Assembly (NCBI GenBank): GCA_030407085.1
Contig: CM059587.1
Span: forward strand, 45,730,501 to 45,794,500
Source of the DNA: Trichopria drosophilae
Lineage: Eukaryota; Arthropoda; Insecta; Hymenoptera; Diapriidae
DNA length: 64,000 nt
Reading direction: 5' to 3'
Shown: positions 26,634-39,209 of the stretch, in pieces
Layout of the letters: each line of letters begins with the position of its first letter
Numbering within the stretch: the first letter of the stretch is position 1
The notes under the pieces: generated by a model
Told to the model about the DNA's origin: nothing
The model's database searches: none
The model's input: the letters and a program-made list of their open reading frames with translations, nothing else
Made by a program: the position numbers and the translations under genes

Positions 26634-27565
26634 ACAGGGTGTCCCAGAACTCCCGCATAATATTGCAGGGGGGTAAATCATGACATCATTCTGAGCAAAA
26701 AAGGTTCATACCAAAATGGGATCTGAAGCTCAGAATTTGAGTGGCGACCCATTGAAGTTTAAAAAAAATAGTTTTTTTTTGCAATAACTCGGCTGGCTTT
26801 AAAGTTACATTAACGAATGAGGGTTTATTTTGAAGGGTTTTTATAGAGGTACAACTTACCCTACAGAGCATATGACCTGTAATGAATATTTCGCCAGTTA
26901 TCGACCTAATAAGGGTAAAAATGGCCTTTTTTGCAGTTTTTCGCGTCTAACTCAATTCCGTAAAATGCTAGCGAAATATCATACAGAACAATATTGTAGA
27001 TCTTGAAAAGACGAAGAATTTGCCCTCTAATACGTTTCGTTTTTACAAAAATTGAGCCCGTGGGGGGACCTTAAATATCAGAAAATAGGAGAAAAACGCG
27101 TTTCAGTAATGCCAAATCTATTTTTCGCCTGTTTTTTTATTTTTAACGTCTCCCAACGGACTCAATTTTCATTAAAACGAAAAGTATGATGAGCCTTTTC
27201 AAGCTCTACATCATTGTTGTGTATGATATTTCGCTATCATTTAACGGAATTGAGTTAGACGCGAAAAACTGCAAAAAAGGCCGTATTTACCCTTATTAGG
27301 TCGATAACTGGCGAAATATTCATTGCAGGTCATATGCTCTATGAGATAAGTAGCTCTATAAAAAAACCTTCAAAATCAGCCATCATTCGTTAAAGTAACT
27401 TTAAAACGAGCAGAGTTATTGCAAAAAAAACTAATTTTTGTTGAAACTTCAATGGCTAGCCACTCACTGAGCTTCAGATCCCATTTTGGTATTAACCTGT
27501 TTTGCTCAGAATGATGACATGATTTACCTCCTGCAATATTATGCGGGAGTCCTGAGACACCCTGT
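26634..27565. mobile_element. Long palindromic element, ACAGGGTGTCCC termini
   Basis: Left terminus ACAGGGTGTCCCAGAACTCC, right terminus in reverse complement ACAGGGTGTCTCAGGACTCC. The arms are inverted copies along nearly the whole 930 bp, meeting near 27100. It sits in a short (TA)n tract on both sides. The interior shares blocks such as GTAGATCTTGAAAAGACGAA with the palindrome at 29.1-30.7 kb. No coding capacity; superfamily unassigned. Confidence 0.8.
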
Positions 27566-27573
27566 ATATATAT

Positions 27574-28544
27574 ACAGGGTGATCCAATAGTGCCGGAACA
27601 CCAAAATATTTCAGCAAGGGGACACTTTCGCGGAAAATGTTTCAGACAAGAGTTTAAGGATTTTTCCCTGGCTATTTAATGGTACCATAGAATTTGACCT
27701 TGAACATGACCTTGAAGGTTATTCCAAGGTCAAGTTTATTTTTTTAAATGGAAACTGCTATTTATCTCACGGATTCGGAAAGAGCACAAAATTTTACGTC
27801 TGATTATGATATTGGCGATTTTTCCGGCAGGGTCACAGCGGTTTCCATGTAAAATAATAAACTTGACTTCGAAATAACCTTCAAGGTCAAATTCAATGGT
27901 ACGTTTAAATAGCCAAAGAAAAATCCGTCAACTTTTGTCTGAAATATTTTCCCCGAAAATGCACTCCCGCTGAATTAATTCGCAGTTCCGGGACTTTTCA
28001 GTTTGACCTCGAAATGACCTCGCCGGAAAAATCGACCATATCATATTCGGATGTAAAATTTTGTGCTCTTTCCGCATCCGTGAGAAAAAAGAGGGGTTTC
28101 CATTAAAAAAAAAAAATTGACCTTGAAATAACCTTCAAGGTCTTGTTCAAGGTCAATTTCAATATTGCCATTAAATAGCCCGGGAAAAAACCTTCAACTT
28201 TTGTCTAAAAAGTTTTCCTAAAAATACACTCCCGCTGAGTCAGTTCGCAGCTCCGTGAATTTTAAGTTTGACCTTGAAATGACCTTGCCGGAAAAATCGA
28301 CCATAACATATTCAAACGTAGAATTTTGTGTTCTTTCTGGATCCGTGAGAAAAAAAGAGGGGTTTCTATTTAAAAAAAACAAACTTGACCTTGAAATAAC
28401 CTTCAAGGTCTTGTTCAAGGTCAAATTCAATATTGCCATTAAATAGCAAGGGAAAAATCCTTTAACTTTTGTTTGAAACATTTTCCCCGAAAATGTCCTC
28501 TCGCTGAGATATTTTGGTGTTCCGGGACTTTTGGATCTCCCTGT
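27574..28544. mobile_element. Second ACAGGG-terminal element, abutting the first
   Basis: It begins 8 bp after the previous element, in the same (TA)n tract, with ACAGGGTGATCCAATAGTGC. The right end in reverse complement is ACAGGGAGATCCAAAAGTCC, followed by TATATATA. The interior is a series of inverted and direct copies of a block containing GACCTTGAAATAACCTTCAA and TGCCATTAAATAGC. Non-coding. The similar end and target suggest the same transposition machinery as its neighbour. Confidence 0.72.
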
Positions 28545-29112
28545 TTATATATATAGGCATAATGTGGTCGCAACCCTAGAACAACATACTTTTTTTTGTG
28601 GCACTGTGAAATTTTTCTTCTGATTATGAATTTTGTTATATTAAAAGATTGCCCCTAGTAGTGGAAACATAGTTATTAACTTCAAAAAATGATTTTTAAA
28701 TAACAATTAATTTTTTTTTAATTTTTCGAACTACGTTACGCGTTGATACACAAACAAAAGGTCTTTTTACCTTCATACGACCTTGGAATGGCTTGAAAAT
28801 ATTCTACTTAAATTTTGTCCTGTTCTTTCATCCCCATACTAATAATTCCAATGATTCCCAATATCCTAATTATGATATTGTACCGGGGAAATCCGTGAGA
28901 ATCTGAAATAAGCCTGTTGCCCATGTTATTTAAATATGGGAAATAGAAAAGTGCGATGCGGCACCCCTTACATTTAACGGACCGCATCCAGTCTTATGGA
29001 GTTTCTGCTTGAAGGTGAAAACTAACAAAATTCACCACCGGAGCAGTGATCTGAAAACTTTTCAATTTTGGTGACACACCCTAATATATATATATATATA
29101 TATTTAGTCAAT
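28545..29112. other. Spacer between palindromes, with (TA)n tract
   Basis: There is no gene. A (TA)n microsatellite occupies about 29081-29104. GTGACACACCCTAATATATA just before it resembles the right end of an ACAGGGTGTC element, so another decayed member may end here. Confidence 0.4.
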
Positions 29113-30650
29113 CCCTATAACTTATCCCTGAGAATATTAGACTTGCGATAATTATTTCTGAAGTTATGGCCTTAATAATTGTAGCAAAGGCAAATTTTTG
29201 CGGTTTTACGCATCCAACTCACCTCGCTAAATAGTTAACGAAATTTCATCTCAAAGCAAGTTGTAGAGCTCAAAAAGACGAACAATTTCCAACACTCTTA
29301 ATATTGTAGAATTACCAAGAAACGAGTTTGGTACTGACGGTGCAGGTTTGTCACCAATGCTACGTCATTAACCCATTTCGTACCAGTGTCCGGTTTGTCC
29401 TTCAACGTTCAATAACGTGTTACTATATATTTTCAGCCCCTAAAAAAAAAACGCCAAAGCGATATTCTACGATTTTCAAGGTCGCTCTATCGATTTATGC
29501 CATTTAGAAAACAGAAAAACAATGTCCTACCCATCATTTGCTTTAATTAAAACAAATGAAAGATATTTTCAAGGCTATCTTTAAAAAAAAGTGCAATTTT
29601 CAATGCGAAATACATCATAAAATTCAGTGAAATTACCAAAAACAGGGCGGTCGAGGTCCAATATAAAAAGTTATGACATGTGCTTATTTTATTTGTTACA
29701 TCTAAGGGTAGAAAACCCACCCTTAACCCATAAGAGTCAAGTGGCAACAAAACTGATGAATTGTCGTAAAAGGGTAGACTATTTGAAAACTTGGTGTTGA
29801 ACAAAAAGTTCTTAGAATCGATCAAAGAAAGCATTGAATATTTTTCAGAATTTTTTGAACGTTATTTGAATTTTTCAAAATCCCAAAATTGGGAAATACT
29901 CAATAAGGCGTTCAAAAAATTCTGAAAAAAAAAATTCAGTGTATTCTCTGATCGATTCTACAAATTTTTGTTCAACGACATTTTTTTCGAAAATGTGTCA
30001 TTTTTCAAATAAAAAATTCCTGAATTTATATCATTCGAGAAGTTCTATTTCGTCAGTGCTTTGTATACGTCTTTAGCCAATACTGTAAACGTTACTGTTA
30101 CCGATTCTTACCGTGTGAGCGTGCGTGCGTGCGTGCGTCTGCGTTTGCGCGTGCATTAGTGTATTTCGCATTGAAAATTGCACTTTTTTGAAAAAAATAG
30201 CCTTAAAACTACCCTTCATTTTTTTAATTGAAAAAAAGGAGGGATATGACATTGTTTTTCTGTGTTCTAAATGGCATAAATCGATAGAGCGACCTCGAAA
30301 ATAGTGCACTATTGCTTTGGCGATTTTTTTTAGGGGCTGAAAATATATAGTAATACGTCTTTGAATGTTGACGTACAAAACGGGTACTTCGGGACGAAAT
30401 GGGTTGAGAGCATTCCCGCGAACGCAATTTTTATCAAAATCGAATGAATGAGGGGGAAAATTCTTCGTCTTTACTAGATCTACAATTTCTTTAAGTATGA
30501 CATTTCGTTAACTATTTAGCGCAGTAGTTAGATGCGAAAAACCGTAAAAATTGGCTTTTTTACCATTTTTAAGTCCATAACTTCATCGCAGATCTAACGT
30601 TCTCAGGGATGAAGTGTAGGGCTTAAATAGAGCTTGAAGATGAGCCCTCA
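29113..30650. mobile_element. Long (~1.5 kb) palindromic repeat element
   Basis: The sequence from about 29113 is mirrored by the sequence up to about 30650, with the centre near 29885 (AAAATCCCAAAATTGGG). Matching blocks include CTAAATAGTTAACGAAAT, TTTCAGCCCCTAAAAAAA, TCGATTTATGCCATTTAGAA and GAAAATTGCACTTTT in each arm. Its outer blocks are related to the 26634 element. The exact ends are not clear. A short GTGCGTGCGTGC tract lies at about 30119-30140. Non-coding. Confidence 0.7.
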
Positions 30651-30699
30651 TTCATTGAAATAACATAAAAAGAAGCCACTTACAGAAAGTATGGTTTAA

Positions 30700-31358
30700 A
30701 TATTCTAAAGCCAATAAACTTCGCATAAGAGCAAATTAATTTTGTTGAAAAATTATATTTTAGAAAAATTATGTTTTTCCTTGCACTGCATAAAAATGAC
30801 GGCCTTTAATATTCCACGGCTTCATTTATCGAAAAAATGTTCAATAAGCAAAATTTTTCAGTGAAACAATGCAACAATGCAGACGCAATGTAACAGTTTC
30901 GGATATAATATGAAATAATCACAAAGGATGAGAGACTAATGCACGGTGGCAAATCGAGCTGCTGTCCTCATACGCAAGTCAGTAGCGGAGGTGAACTCTC
31001 ATCGAATAGGGTTAATTTTTTTAAAATTTTAGTAAGGGATTTTCATATAAATTGGTATGATGGGATTTCTACTTTCACTGATTCCCATCCAGAAGTTAAA
31101 TTTCTAAAATATAAAATGGCAAACTAGTTCTAGAAAAAAATTTCTGGATTTCCATGTAAACTGATATCAGGGGATATTTGGAGTCCTTGATTATGAATCT
31201 GAAGTCAACGTTCTAAAATATAAAATGGCGGATCCAATATGGCACACTAATATTTGAAAAAATTACTTCATATAAATTGTTATCAAGTCGTATAAGGAGT
31301 CGCTGCATTAGGAATCTGAAAGTAGAACCGTAATATACAAAATGGCTGATTCAAAATA
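30700..31358. other. Non-coding stretch with AATGGCGGATC repeats
   Basis: There is no gene. Two or three diverged copies of the AAAATGGCGGATC dispersed repeat lie between 31080 and 31350, each preceded by a TGATTATGAATCTGAA-type block. Confidence 0.45.
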
Positions 31359-31622
31359 CAGTAGAGTCTCGGTTTATTTACCTACACTATTTATCGCTTT
31401 CCCCTCGCGTCTCGTTATATTTACCAAAAGATGGGGAGCGTCGTTTTTCCCACTCCCCTCAGCCGCGTTATGTTCGTGACGTCACAGCAGGCCCTTCCTG
31501 AGGTTACAGCCCGCAAGGTGGGGGGAAAAGAGAGCGGTGTCAGGTAATTATAACGAGATGGGACCGGGAAAATATACTGCGACGTAAATATGGCGAGACG
31601 CAATTACGCGGGGATTCTACTG
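31359..31622. mobile_element. pogo/Tigger-type MITE (264 bp)
   Basis: The left end CAGTAGAGTCTCGGTTTATT pairs with the right end, which in reverse complement is CAGTAGAATCCCCGCGTAAT. TA flanks both ends (31357-31358, 31623-31624). The interior is GC-richer than its surroundings and non-coding; the open frame at 31421-31603 is a by-product. Confidence 0.8.
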
Positions 31623-31998
31623 TATCAGACGAATTATGGAAAAAATTACCGGATTTTTATGTAAATTGGTATTAGGAAACATTTGAGGTTGCCGATAGCG
31701 AATTTGAATTTAGAACTCCGAAATATAAAATGGCAACTTATTTTTCTAAAAAACTACTGGGTTTTCATTTAAATTGGAATCATTCCTTGATAAATCGTTC
31801 CCTTTTTAAATTAAGGAATTGGTAGGGTTAAGAATCAACCGATTTCGACAAAAAAATTATTAAACATTAATGTAAACATAAAATGAATTCCCTAAATATT
31901 TGGAGTCATTTCGATAAATCAGTGTTGAGAAATTATAAAAAAACACCCTGTGCTTAATAACATGGTGTCTTACGTAAAATAGAATTTTTCAAGTCTTT

Positions 31999-34336
31999 AC
32001 ACACGGTACCGTAGAAGCAGTAATAGGTATGACAAAACTGGGAATGAAAAGCATAAGGTGGAATTAACTCCAAATGTTATTTACTTATAGAAGAAGACCT
32101 ACTTTTGACCCAAATCGTAACTGTTGCTTTTCGCAAGATATTGTCATAGTTATAGGATAAAACGTTATTTTTTGGGGTTTTCTCTAAAACCAATGGTGCG
32201 ACCCCCATTTTTCATTGCAGATTCGTGTTCAGCGGGTCAAAATACATTAAAATAATGTGGTTTCATTTCCAGAACAAGGTACTTTTTTTTAGGGCTGTTT
32301 GATAATTCAAATATTTCGGATGCTGAAAATAAAACCTCTGCTAGCTTACATAATAATGGCGTCTGCTTAGTACGGAAGGATCAAAGATGTGATTTATGGT
32401 CAATCCGAAGAAGAACAAACTTGAAACCTTCTTTTCTCTTGAGAGTTTGGAAAATGTTCAACTTAACACAGGAATGACTGATAATACAATGATAAAAACT
32501 TTAAATTTCTTAAGGTGTAACGTAGATAGAAAATCCGTACCTGCTTATTATGATGCGCATATGTCTCAAACTTCTCGAAGATATTTATAAGGAAGAAGTA
32601 CTAGAATTCGACGTGAAGAAATCTCTTGTAAAAGAAAAAAGGCCTGTAATTTACGCAGATACTGAAGAATTGCTGGACTGTATTATAGAGAAACGAAATT
32701 TTATTGGTAATGTCAACGTTAAAGTGATGGCAGACGTAGGTCAAAATTTTTTTAAAGTTAGCATATCAGTATTCCCAGATAATTATAAAATCGAAGAAAA
32801 TAATTCTGGGGAAAGACATTTATATTCAGAATGTACACAAGGAGGTACAAACAATAGTGTGCTGACTAAACATGTATGCTGACTAGTGTTAACAGGCTGA
32901 TTATGTTATGCATTGTTCCTCGAACAGAAGAGACATACGACAACATGAAGCTTTTATTCGACTTAATTAAGATAAATAATATTCCTTTTAAGTTTGCTTC
33001 AGATTTTAAACTTCTCCTTATTGTTAATGGACAGCAAATAGTATCGTCGTCGTTTTCTTATCCCTATTGCTTCGTAGCGTTAGGTAAATTAAGAAACAAA
33101 GAAGAATTTGAAATAGTTTGCAGTGAAGAAGATTAGGATCCTGTATATCACTTTTCTGGATTGAAAACTTATGGACATATAAAAAGAGATTATTAAGACT
33201 AGTTTGGCAGTTTGGGTGCTGACAAAAAGTTAGCGAAGCAATCTCATAGCACGGTAAATCCTCCACTGTTTACTGAAAAAGATGAAGATGTTTGCGTGAT
33301 TCAAAAGTGTGTTATTCCCTAGCTCCATATTCTTCAAGGCTTTGTAAACCATCTTTTTTGGAAGGGGCTTGTTAATTTGCTGGATAAGAAAAGGGCCTTG
33401 CTTTGGCCTTCCAAAATGGGGTTAGTACCAAAAGATTACCAAGGCGGAATATTTGAGGGTAACGCATGCAGGAAACTATTAAAAGAGGCTGATAAACTGA
33501 ATGATCCAGAAAGTCTTGGACTTCCTGGAACCACGCCATTCATTTCTACATTTGAAGCAATGTACAAAATCGTGAATCTCTACTTTTCAACGAGGAAAGT
33601 AGACTTAAATTACATCGATAAACGTGTGAATGATTTAAGAAAAAGTTATGAGGCAACAGAAGTTTCTAAGTGTTTAAAAGTACACGTTGTTTTAGAACAT
33701 TTGTCGTAATACTTACAATTTTTGGATGGTGATGAATTACAGGCAAGAGCTCGGAACAATCTGGAGAAGCGATACATCGATTTTTTTTGGACCAATTTTG
33801 AAATGAATACGAAGTTACCAAAATTGACTATGAAACATATTCCAAAAGACTAAAGCTGGCTGTTGTAGATTTTTCTTCACAGCACATTTAAGGTTTTTAT
33901 TCTTATTTTGTGTTCTACATAAATGGAATTATATTAAATATATTAATTGTTCCTACTTATAATGTGTTATAAATATAAATAAATTCATATATACATATAT
34001 GTACAAATTCACTCGAAATATTGTAATATGCATCATCGATAGCACAGGCCAACAAAAAAGTACCTTGTTCTGAGAATGCAACCACATTATTTTAATGTAT
34101 TTTGACCCGCTGAACACGAATCTGTAATAAAAATGGGGGTCGCACCATTCATTTTAGAGAAAAATAAAAAAAATAACGTTTTATCCTATAAATATGACAA
34201 TATCTTGCGAAAAGGAAAAGTTACGATTTTGGTCAAAAGTAGGTCTTCTACTACATAAAATTTGGAGTTAATTCTACCTTATTCTTTTCATTCACATTTT
34301 TGTCATACCTGTAACTGTTTCTACGACACCGTGTGT
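31999..34336. mobile_element. 2.3 kb DNA transposon with ~300 bp TIRs
   Basis: About 300 bp at the left (31999-32300) and right (34045-34336) are inverted copies of each other. The outermost bases are ACACACGGTACCGTAGAAGC on the left and ACACACGGTGTCGTAGAAAC in reverse complement on the right. A broken transposase-like coding region lies between (32396-33850). The long TIRs and single central gene define a class II element. I cannot name the superfamily and see no convincing target duplication. 31623-31998, to the left, holds only a diverged AAAATGGC repeat. Confidence 0.85.
32396..33850 (+). pseudogene. Broken transposase-like gene of the 2.3 kb transposon
   Basis: Three consecutive plus-strand open segments (32550-32882, 32876-33136, 33377-33709), with a shorter one at 32396-32590, appear to be pieces of one protein separated by frameshifts and stops. 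The middle piece contains FKFASDFKLLLIVNGQQ followed by SYPYCFVALG. The last ends KVHVVLEHLSQYLQF (last four residues after a stop). From memory these resemble a gene type found in many arthropod and cnidarian genomes with a Y/F-P-C/Y-x-x-C motif and a later KVH motif. The family has no function I can state with confidence. Position between long TIRs supports a transposition role. No intact reading frame remains. Confidence 0.6.
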
Positions 34337-36509
34337 ATGCAAGATTTGCTCAGAATTAACAAACAGATTTACTCAATATTAATGTAGATAAAAGAAAAAT
34401 ATATAATAAATGTTCGAGAGAAGAAATCAGATAGATTGGATACGCTACCGCTAGGCAAGAGAAATTAATTGAAATCATTGTCAAAAGTTCATTTTCGTAC
34501 AGGACTCAAATGTATTCAAATGCCTACATACATTTTTAAAATTTTTAATTTGGAAATGTCCGTCTGTGCGTCATCAGCAATGGTTTATATTCGACGATAT
34601 TATTTTTAAATTTAATAGGACATGCAGAAATTGGTTTGAATTGGTCTCGTTTGACTCCAAGGAATTTAGAATTGTCAGATTTTCTACGTTATTATTTTTT
34701 ATTCAAGTACATTCGCAGAGACTAGTTTGAATCCACCTTATTTTCGACTTTATTATTTTTTAACTACAGTGAATTTCTAGGGGTTAATATGAATTCTAAT
34801 TTCTGCATTTAGTCAAATTTAATGTATTAATATTTTTCAGGTAACAATTTTGCTCCAAAAGATTCTCAAGGGGAACGATTTTCCAAAATTAAATGTTTTG
34901 GCACGTTTTTCAGAGGGACCATTTTATCATTTCATATAAAGAAGATTTACATACACTGACACAGCGCTAGAATGAAGAATGGACCCTCACTTTGAATATC
35001 AAATTGTAGATCGATATCTAACTTTAGATAAAAAGTTGCAATATACGTAAGCAATATATAAAAATGCAATTTTTGTTATTCGTCCCCTTTACTGGACGCG
35101 TTATTTTGGATTTCGTATTTCCGCAATCAGCGGTCCCGAAATTCCCATTATTTTATATATGAAGGTGCCACATAACAATTTAATGTGGGATTGTTGAATT
35201 CTGATTTACCTGCTATCGCTGAAGTATATCATGTATTTTTTATTTAGAAACCAGAGCGTTCGCAAAGACCGCTGACATTTTACAAATTGATGTTAAGGGC
35301 TAGGAGCATCATTTTCAGTGTATATACATTTGACAAAAAAGAATGGTTGCACAAGAAAGTGAGCTTACAGGCTTGAGTATTGTTCAAAGACAATTACACT
35401 ATTACATAGGTAGCGTAGTTGTAGCATTTTCTTTATCAGAGGCCATGCAACAATTTTATACATTTGTAAGTGATACATTTTCAAATAAAATTGAATTTAG
35501 GTGCATGTTTGCCTGACCACGATTACTAGCAGCTATACGGAAAACATTTCTCAATGATCATTTTAAAAACACCACCCATGGATTTTCAGATAAACTACCT
35601 ATTGTGAAAAACATTACTCAGTTAAAAGGCCTATCCAAATGTACAGTTTTTGAGATATTTTGTGTCCTTCTAATTTTGTATCCATTTATGGAATTAAGAA
35701 AACAATCAAAATATAATATAATTTAATATTAGGGTTTTTGTCAAATAAATTAATGCCATAATTATCCACTTAAAAAGGCCGATAAACGGAACTCAAGTTC
35801 CAAAACAGAACATCTCTCATTAGTATTCTGAACCGTTTCTCGATTGTTGGTTGGTGCTATAAACGAAGAATTCTTCAAGTTAAAGTCAGTTTTTTATGTC
35901 TTTAAATCCTGCGTGATGGCCTTCACTCCAAAATTATTCCATTCTAGTGAATATCAGCTTAAATGAGTAAGCATTGGAACATCAATTGATAGTCAAATTT
36001 GATTTTCATATTAATGTGCACCTTAATGCAGATACTGGAACGATTAGGTACAAAACGTACAGACATATGTATAACTGATAATATTTCAAATTTGTAAATA
36101 AAATCGGCATTATAGACTACTACAGACCACAATAGGAACGTATGAAACCGTTAGTACTTCTAAAATAAAATCTGTATCGATGAAATAACTTCAAACAACG
36201 TAATTCAATCATCAAACATTGCCATTACAGCAAAAACTTATATATAACTTCAGTGCCATTAATTAAAGCATGTTTGGTAAAATTTCCGAAAACGGGCATT
36301 CTCATCACAAAAAATATATTAAAGTATTTTAACGTCTTTGCCTCCAGGTTATGAAATTGAAACAGTAACTTTGCAAAAGAAGGCTCAATGCGAACGGTAT
36401 AGTGCGTTCAGCTATTCAGCCTTTAACTCTTTGCAGCATAGTGACACCTGTTTTTCTTTTATTCGCAATTTTCGAATAGTAGTTCACATGTCATATATTA
36501 TATATATCC
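34337..36509. other. Non-coding stretch with decayed CCCAGCAA-family array
   Basis: There is no gene. At about 34560-34850 there are about three degenerate units in inverted orientation relative to the 23 kb array, marked by CGATATTATTTTTAA-like and GGGTTAATATGAATTCTA blocks. This looks like an old copy of the same element without preserved termini. The rest (34870-36509) shows nothing I can identify. Confidence 0.45.
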
Positions 36510-36519
36510 GTCGGTTAAT

Positions 36520-36730
36520 GCGGATAAAACGGTTATGATCCCTTTCACTAAGAAAAAGAAAATGGGGAAATGCAAACTGCCAAAATTAGGCGGTAAAGCA
36601 ATCCCTTTAGCCAAGCAAGGCAAATATCAAGGAATTATACTAGACTGTGAGCGACTTCATGTCAGCGAGTCTGATAAACTTTTTCTCTACGAAGATCATG
36701 ATGTCCTTTTTGCGGCAAAAGATTTGTAGG
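36520..36730 (+). pseudogene. LINE reverse-transcriptase fragment
   Basis: A 64-codon frame contains LPKLGGKAIPLAKQGKYQG followed by IILD. It resembles the region just after the YADD-containing domain in ORF2 of I/R1/LOA-type LINEs: a LPxL-G stretch, then KYLGIILD. It stops at 36727-36729, and sequence on either side is not recognisably LINE, so this is a short 5'- and 3'-truncated fragment. Lysine-rich stretch TKKKKMGKCK is typical of this position. No catalytic motif is present. Confidence 0.6.
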
Positions 36731-38308
36731 ACAATGTGTCCGTTCGTGTAATAATTAGTTATAACAACTGACCACGATGTCCGACGAATTCTTTGTTGTG
36801 ATTTGTTAGTCCGAGAGGGTAATCATAATTCACCTTTGCACAGAATATTATTATTATTTAGAAAATCAATTACTCTCATTGTTTGACACATTTTTTGCCG
36901 CCGATGGTATGTATACATACTAGCTTTATATCTTCTCTCGCTTAGGACTTATTATTGGGATATTTCTACAAACGAGGGAATTTTGAGCGGCCAATCGAAT
37001 TTTCTATTAATTTTTTAAATGTATTCATCAACGTAATCGTTTCTATTATGCCATTAAAAATTGCCCGATTGAAAAATATTTTTCATTCAATAAATACGCT
37101 TAAAAGTGCTAATTTCTCAGTCATCTAACACATCCCTTTGTAAAAATCATAGTTAAAACACTGAATAATTATTACTTCTCACGTATCGAATGGCAAATTT
37201 AAATTATTATACTCATTTCTACACTGAGAAAAAGGATTGTTGTAAAAAAATATCATTCAATTGAAAAGTTGAAATCGTTATTTTAATGTAAAAATGGTAT
37301 TGTAATATTAAAGGCGATTCATTTAATATTAGCATTTTATTTCTTACATCAGGATTGACCATCTGTTAATAGTTAAGAAATGTATATTTTGACCTCGGTA
37401 ACTGCGCAAATTCACAAATAAGACATGGGACATGTGTCTTATACGATGTATTTGTTTAAAAAACGCGCATATTTAAGACGACGTATAAATAATATCTTTA
37501 ATTTTTTTATTTTCACAATAACAACCACCGAATTATAATGGCACTCAATCGTTCTTAACGTGGTTAGACTCCGAAAAATCGTCCTCCACATTGGATCCGT
37601 CATTTTTATTTTTCAGATATTGACATGGGATTCGTAATCAGTCATCGTATTTAATGTAGTTGTTATTTTGTGTCCATCTTTAGACTGTATCTCATACATG
37701 GCTCTAGAATTTGTAATGTTTATTTTTTTGTCTGACCACTTTCAGAAAGTGATTGTCAGTTATTACCTTTAACTCAACCCACATTTTTCACATATTTTTC
37801 AAAATTTAAACACATAAAACATATCGTGCCAAAATTCGCTTCATATTCATCCTCCTTTCCTAGAACTATCAATTTATTATTAGAAAATAAACTGAAAAGT
37901 ATAATAGTAGTTAAAAGTTAATCAAATTAGCCTGAGGATAGATTATAATGCTCAGAAATGGCTCGTATAGTGATTGGAACGATGTTAAATTAGTTGTTAA
38001 TAAATACACACTTCAATTTCAGATATGTTCTGACGCCTGGATCATTTGTAAGTTTTGCTACCTTGTTCTTTGTCGTGACACATAGACTACAAAGTATTTT
38101 TCGATGTACTATGCGTAAAATTTGATTTTACGCACCGTTTTTAGTGCGTAAAATACGATTTTACGCACTACTGTTGACCGGGGCTCTCTCGTGCTGACCG
38201 GCTGCGCCGGGCACTCGTGCACCGCGGTCATCACACGTGCGTAACATCATATTTGACCCACAAAAAATGGCGCGAATTTGATCTAATTCTTTTTCGTATT
38301 GTTGGCTT
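36731..38308. other. Non-coding stretch
   Basis: There is no gene. A diverged AAAATGGCGGATC-type block lies near 37560-37650. At 38100-38175 repeated GTGCGTAAAAT blocks resemble the small foldback at 13918-14127. A short GC-rich patch follows at 38170-38260, without a supported gene. Confidence 0.4.
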
Positions 38309-38740
38309 CCCAGCAAACGAAAATTCATTGAAGATCCATTAAAATTCATTCGCTGCATAGCTTCTGAATTCGTTTTCTTAGCTTCTGCAAAGAATGTCAA
38401 TGAGAAAATGTGTTTCAATAATTTGTAATGGTTAATAGCTCACAAAAAGTTGCTCGATTTAATGAATTATAATGGGAAAATAGTGGAATGAAGAAATGAT
38501 TTCGTTGAATTAATTTCAATGAAAAAATAGTTATATTTGCCGCGAATGAATTTGAATGGATATTAATTATTACAGGACAACAAATTTAATGATTTTGAAT
38601 CGAAAAAAATTAGATGAAAATGCAACTGATATGAATGAAATCGAATCGGTAATAACTAATAGCAAGGTTGGGAGGTAAATGATTTTGAATGGAAATAAAA
38701 TATTTAAATGAAACAATCGTCCAAAAAATACAAAAAAGTT
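38309..38740. mobile_element. CCCAGCAAAC-terminal element (right end unclear)
   Basis: It begins CCCAGCAAACGAAAATTCAT and is collinear with 62081-62502 over several hundred bases. Shared blocks include AATGGTTAATAG, AAGTTG(C/T)TCG and TTAATTTCAATGAAAAAATAG (last two diverged). The right inverted end is not clear, so the end coordinate is approximate. Non-coding. Confidence 0.55.
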
Positions 38741-39209
38741 GGTTCTTTAGTAATTTTTGACGAGGAATTCAAAGATGGTATAATAAAAATTGTACAAAAA
38801 TATTTTGACCCAAAACAATTTTTTCTTCAAAAAGAAATGGAAATTTTTAAAATCCATGCGTAATTATTTCGGGAATACGTTTTTCTGTTAAACAAACTTT
38901 TTTTGAATGTTTAAATTAATTTAGCGAATTTTAATGGGTCAAAAAAATTTGTTCTTGAGTAACTTTTGACGCAAAACTCAGTGGGATTGGTAAAAAATTC
39001 GTTTCTTAAATTTAATTTCTTTAAATCCATCCGTAATTTTCAATAAATGTGTTTTTATATTCACCCAAATTAAAAAAATCAATTTAGAAGAAAGTAGTAA
39101 TAAAAAACTTTAAATTAAAAATTACTGAATCAAATTTTGAAAATTTGAGTTTCATAAAGGCAATTCTAATAATTTTGTATGCTCTCTTAAAAAAAATCAA
39201 AGAAATTTG
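38741..39209. other. AT-rich non-coding stretch
   Basis: I see nothing identifiable here beyond very AT-rich low-complexity sequence. Confidence 0.4.
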
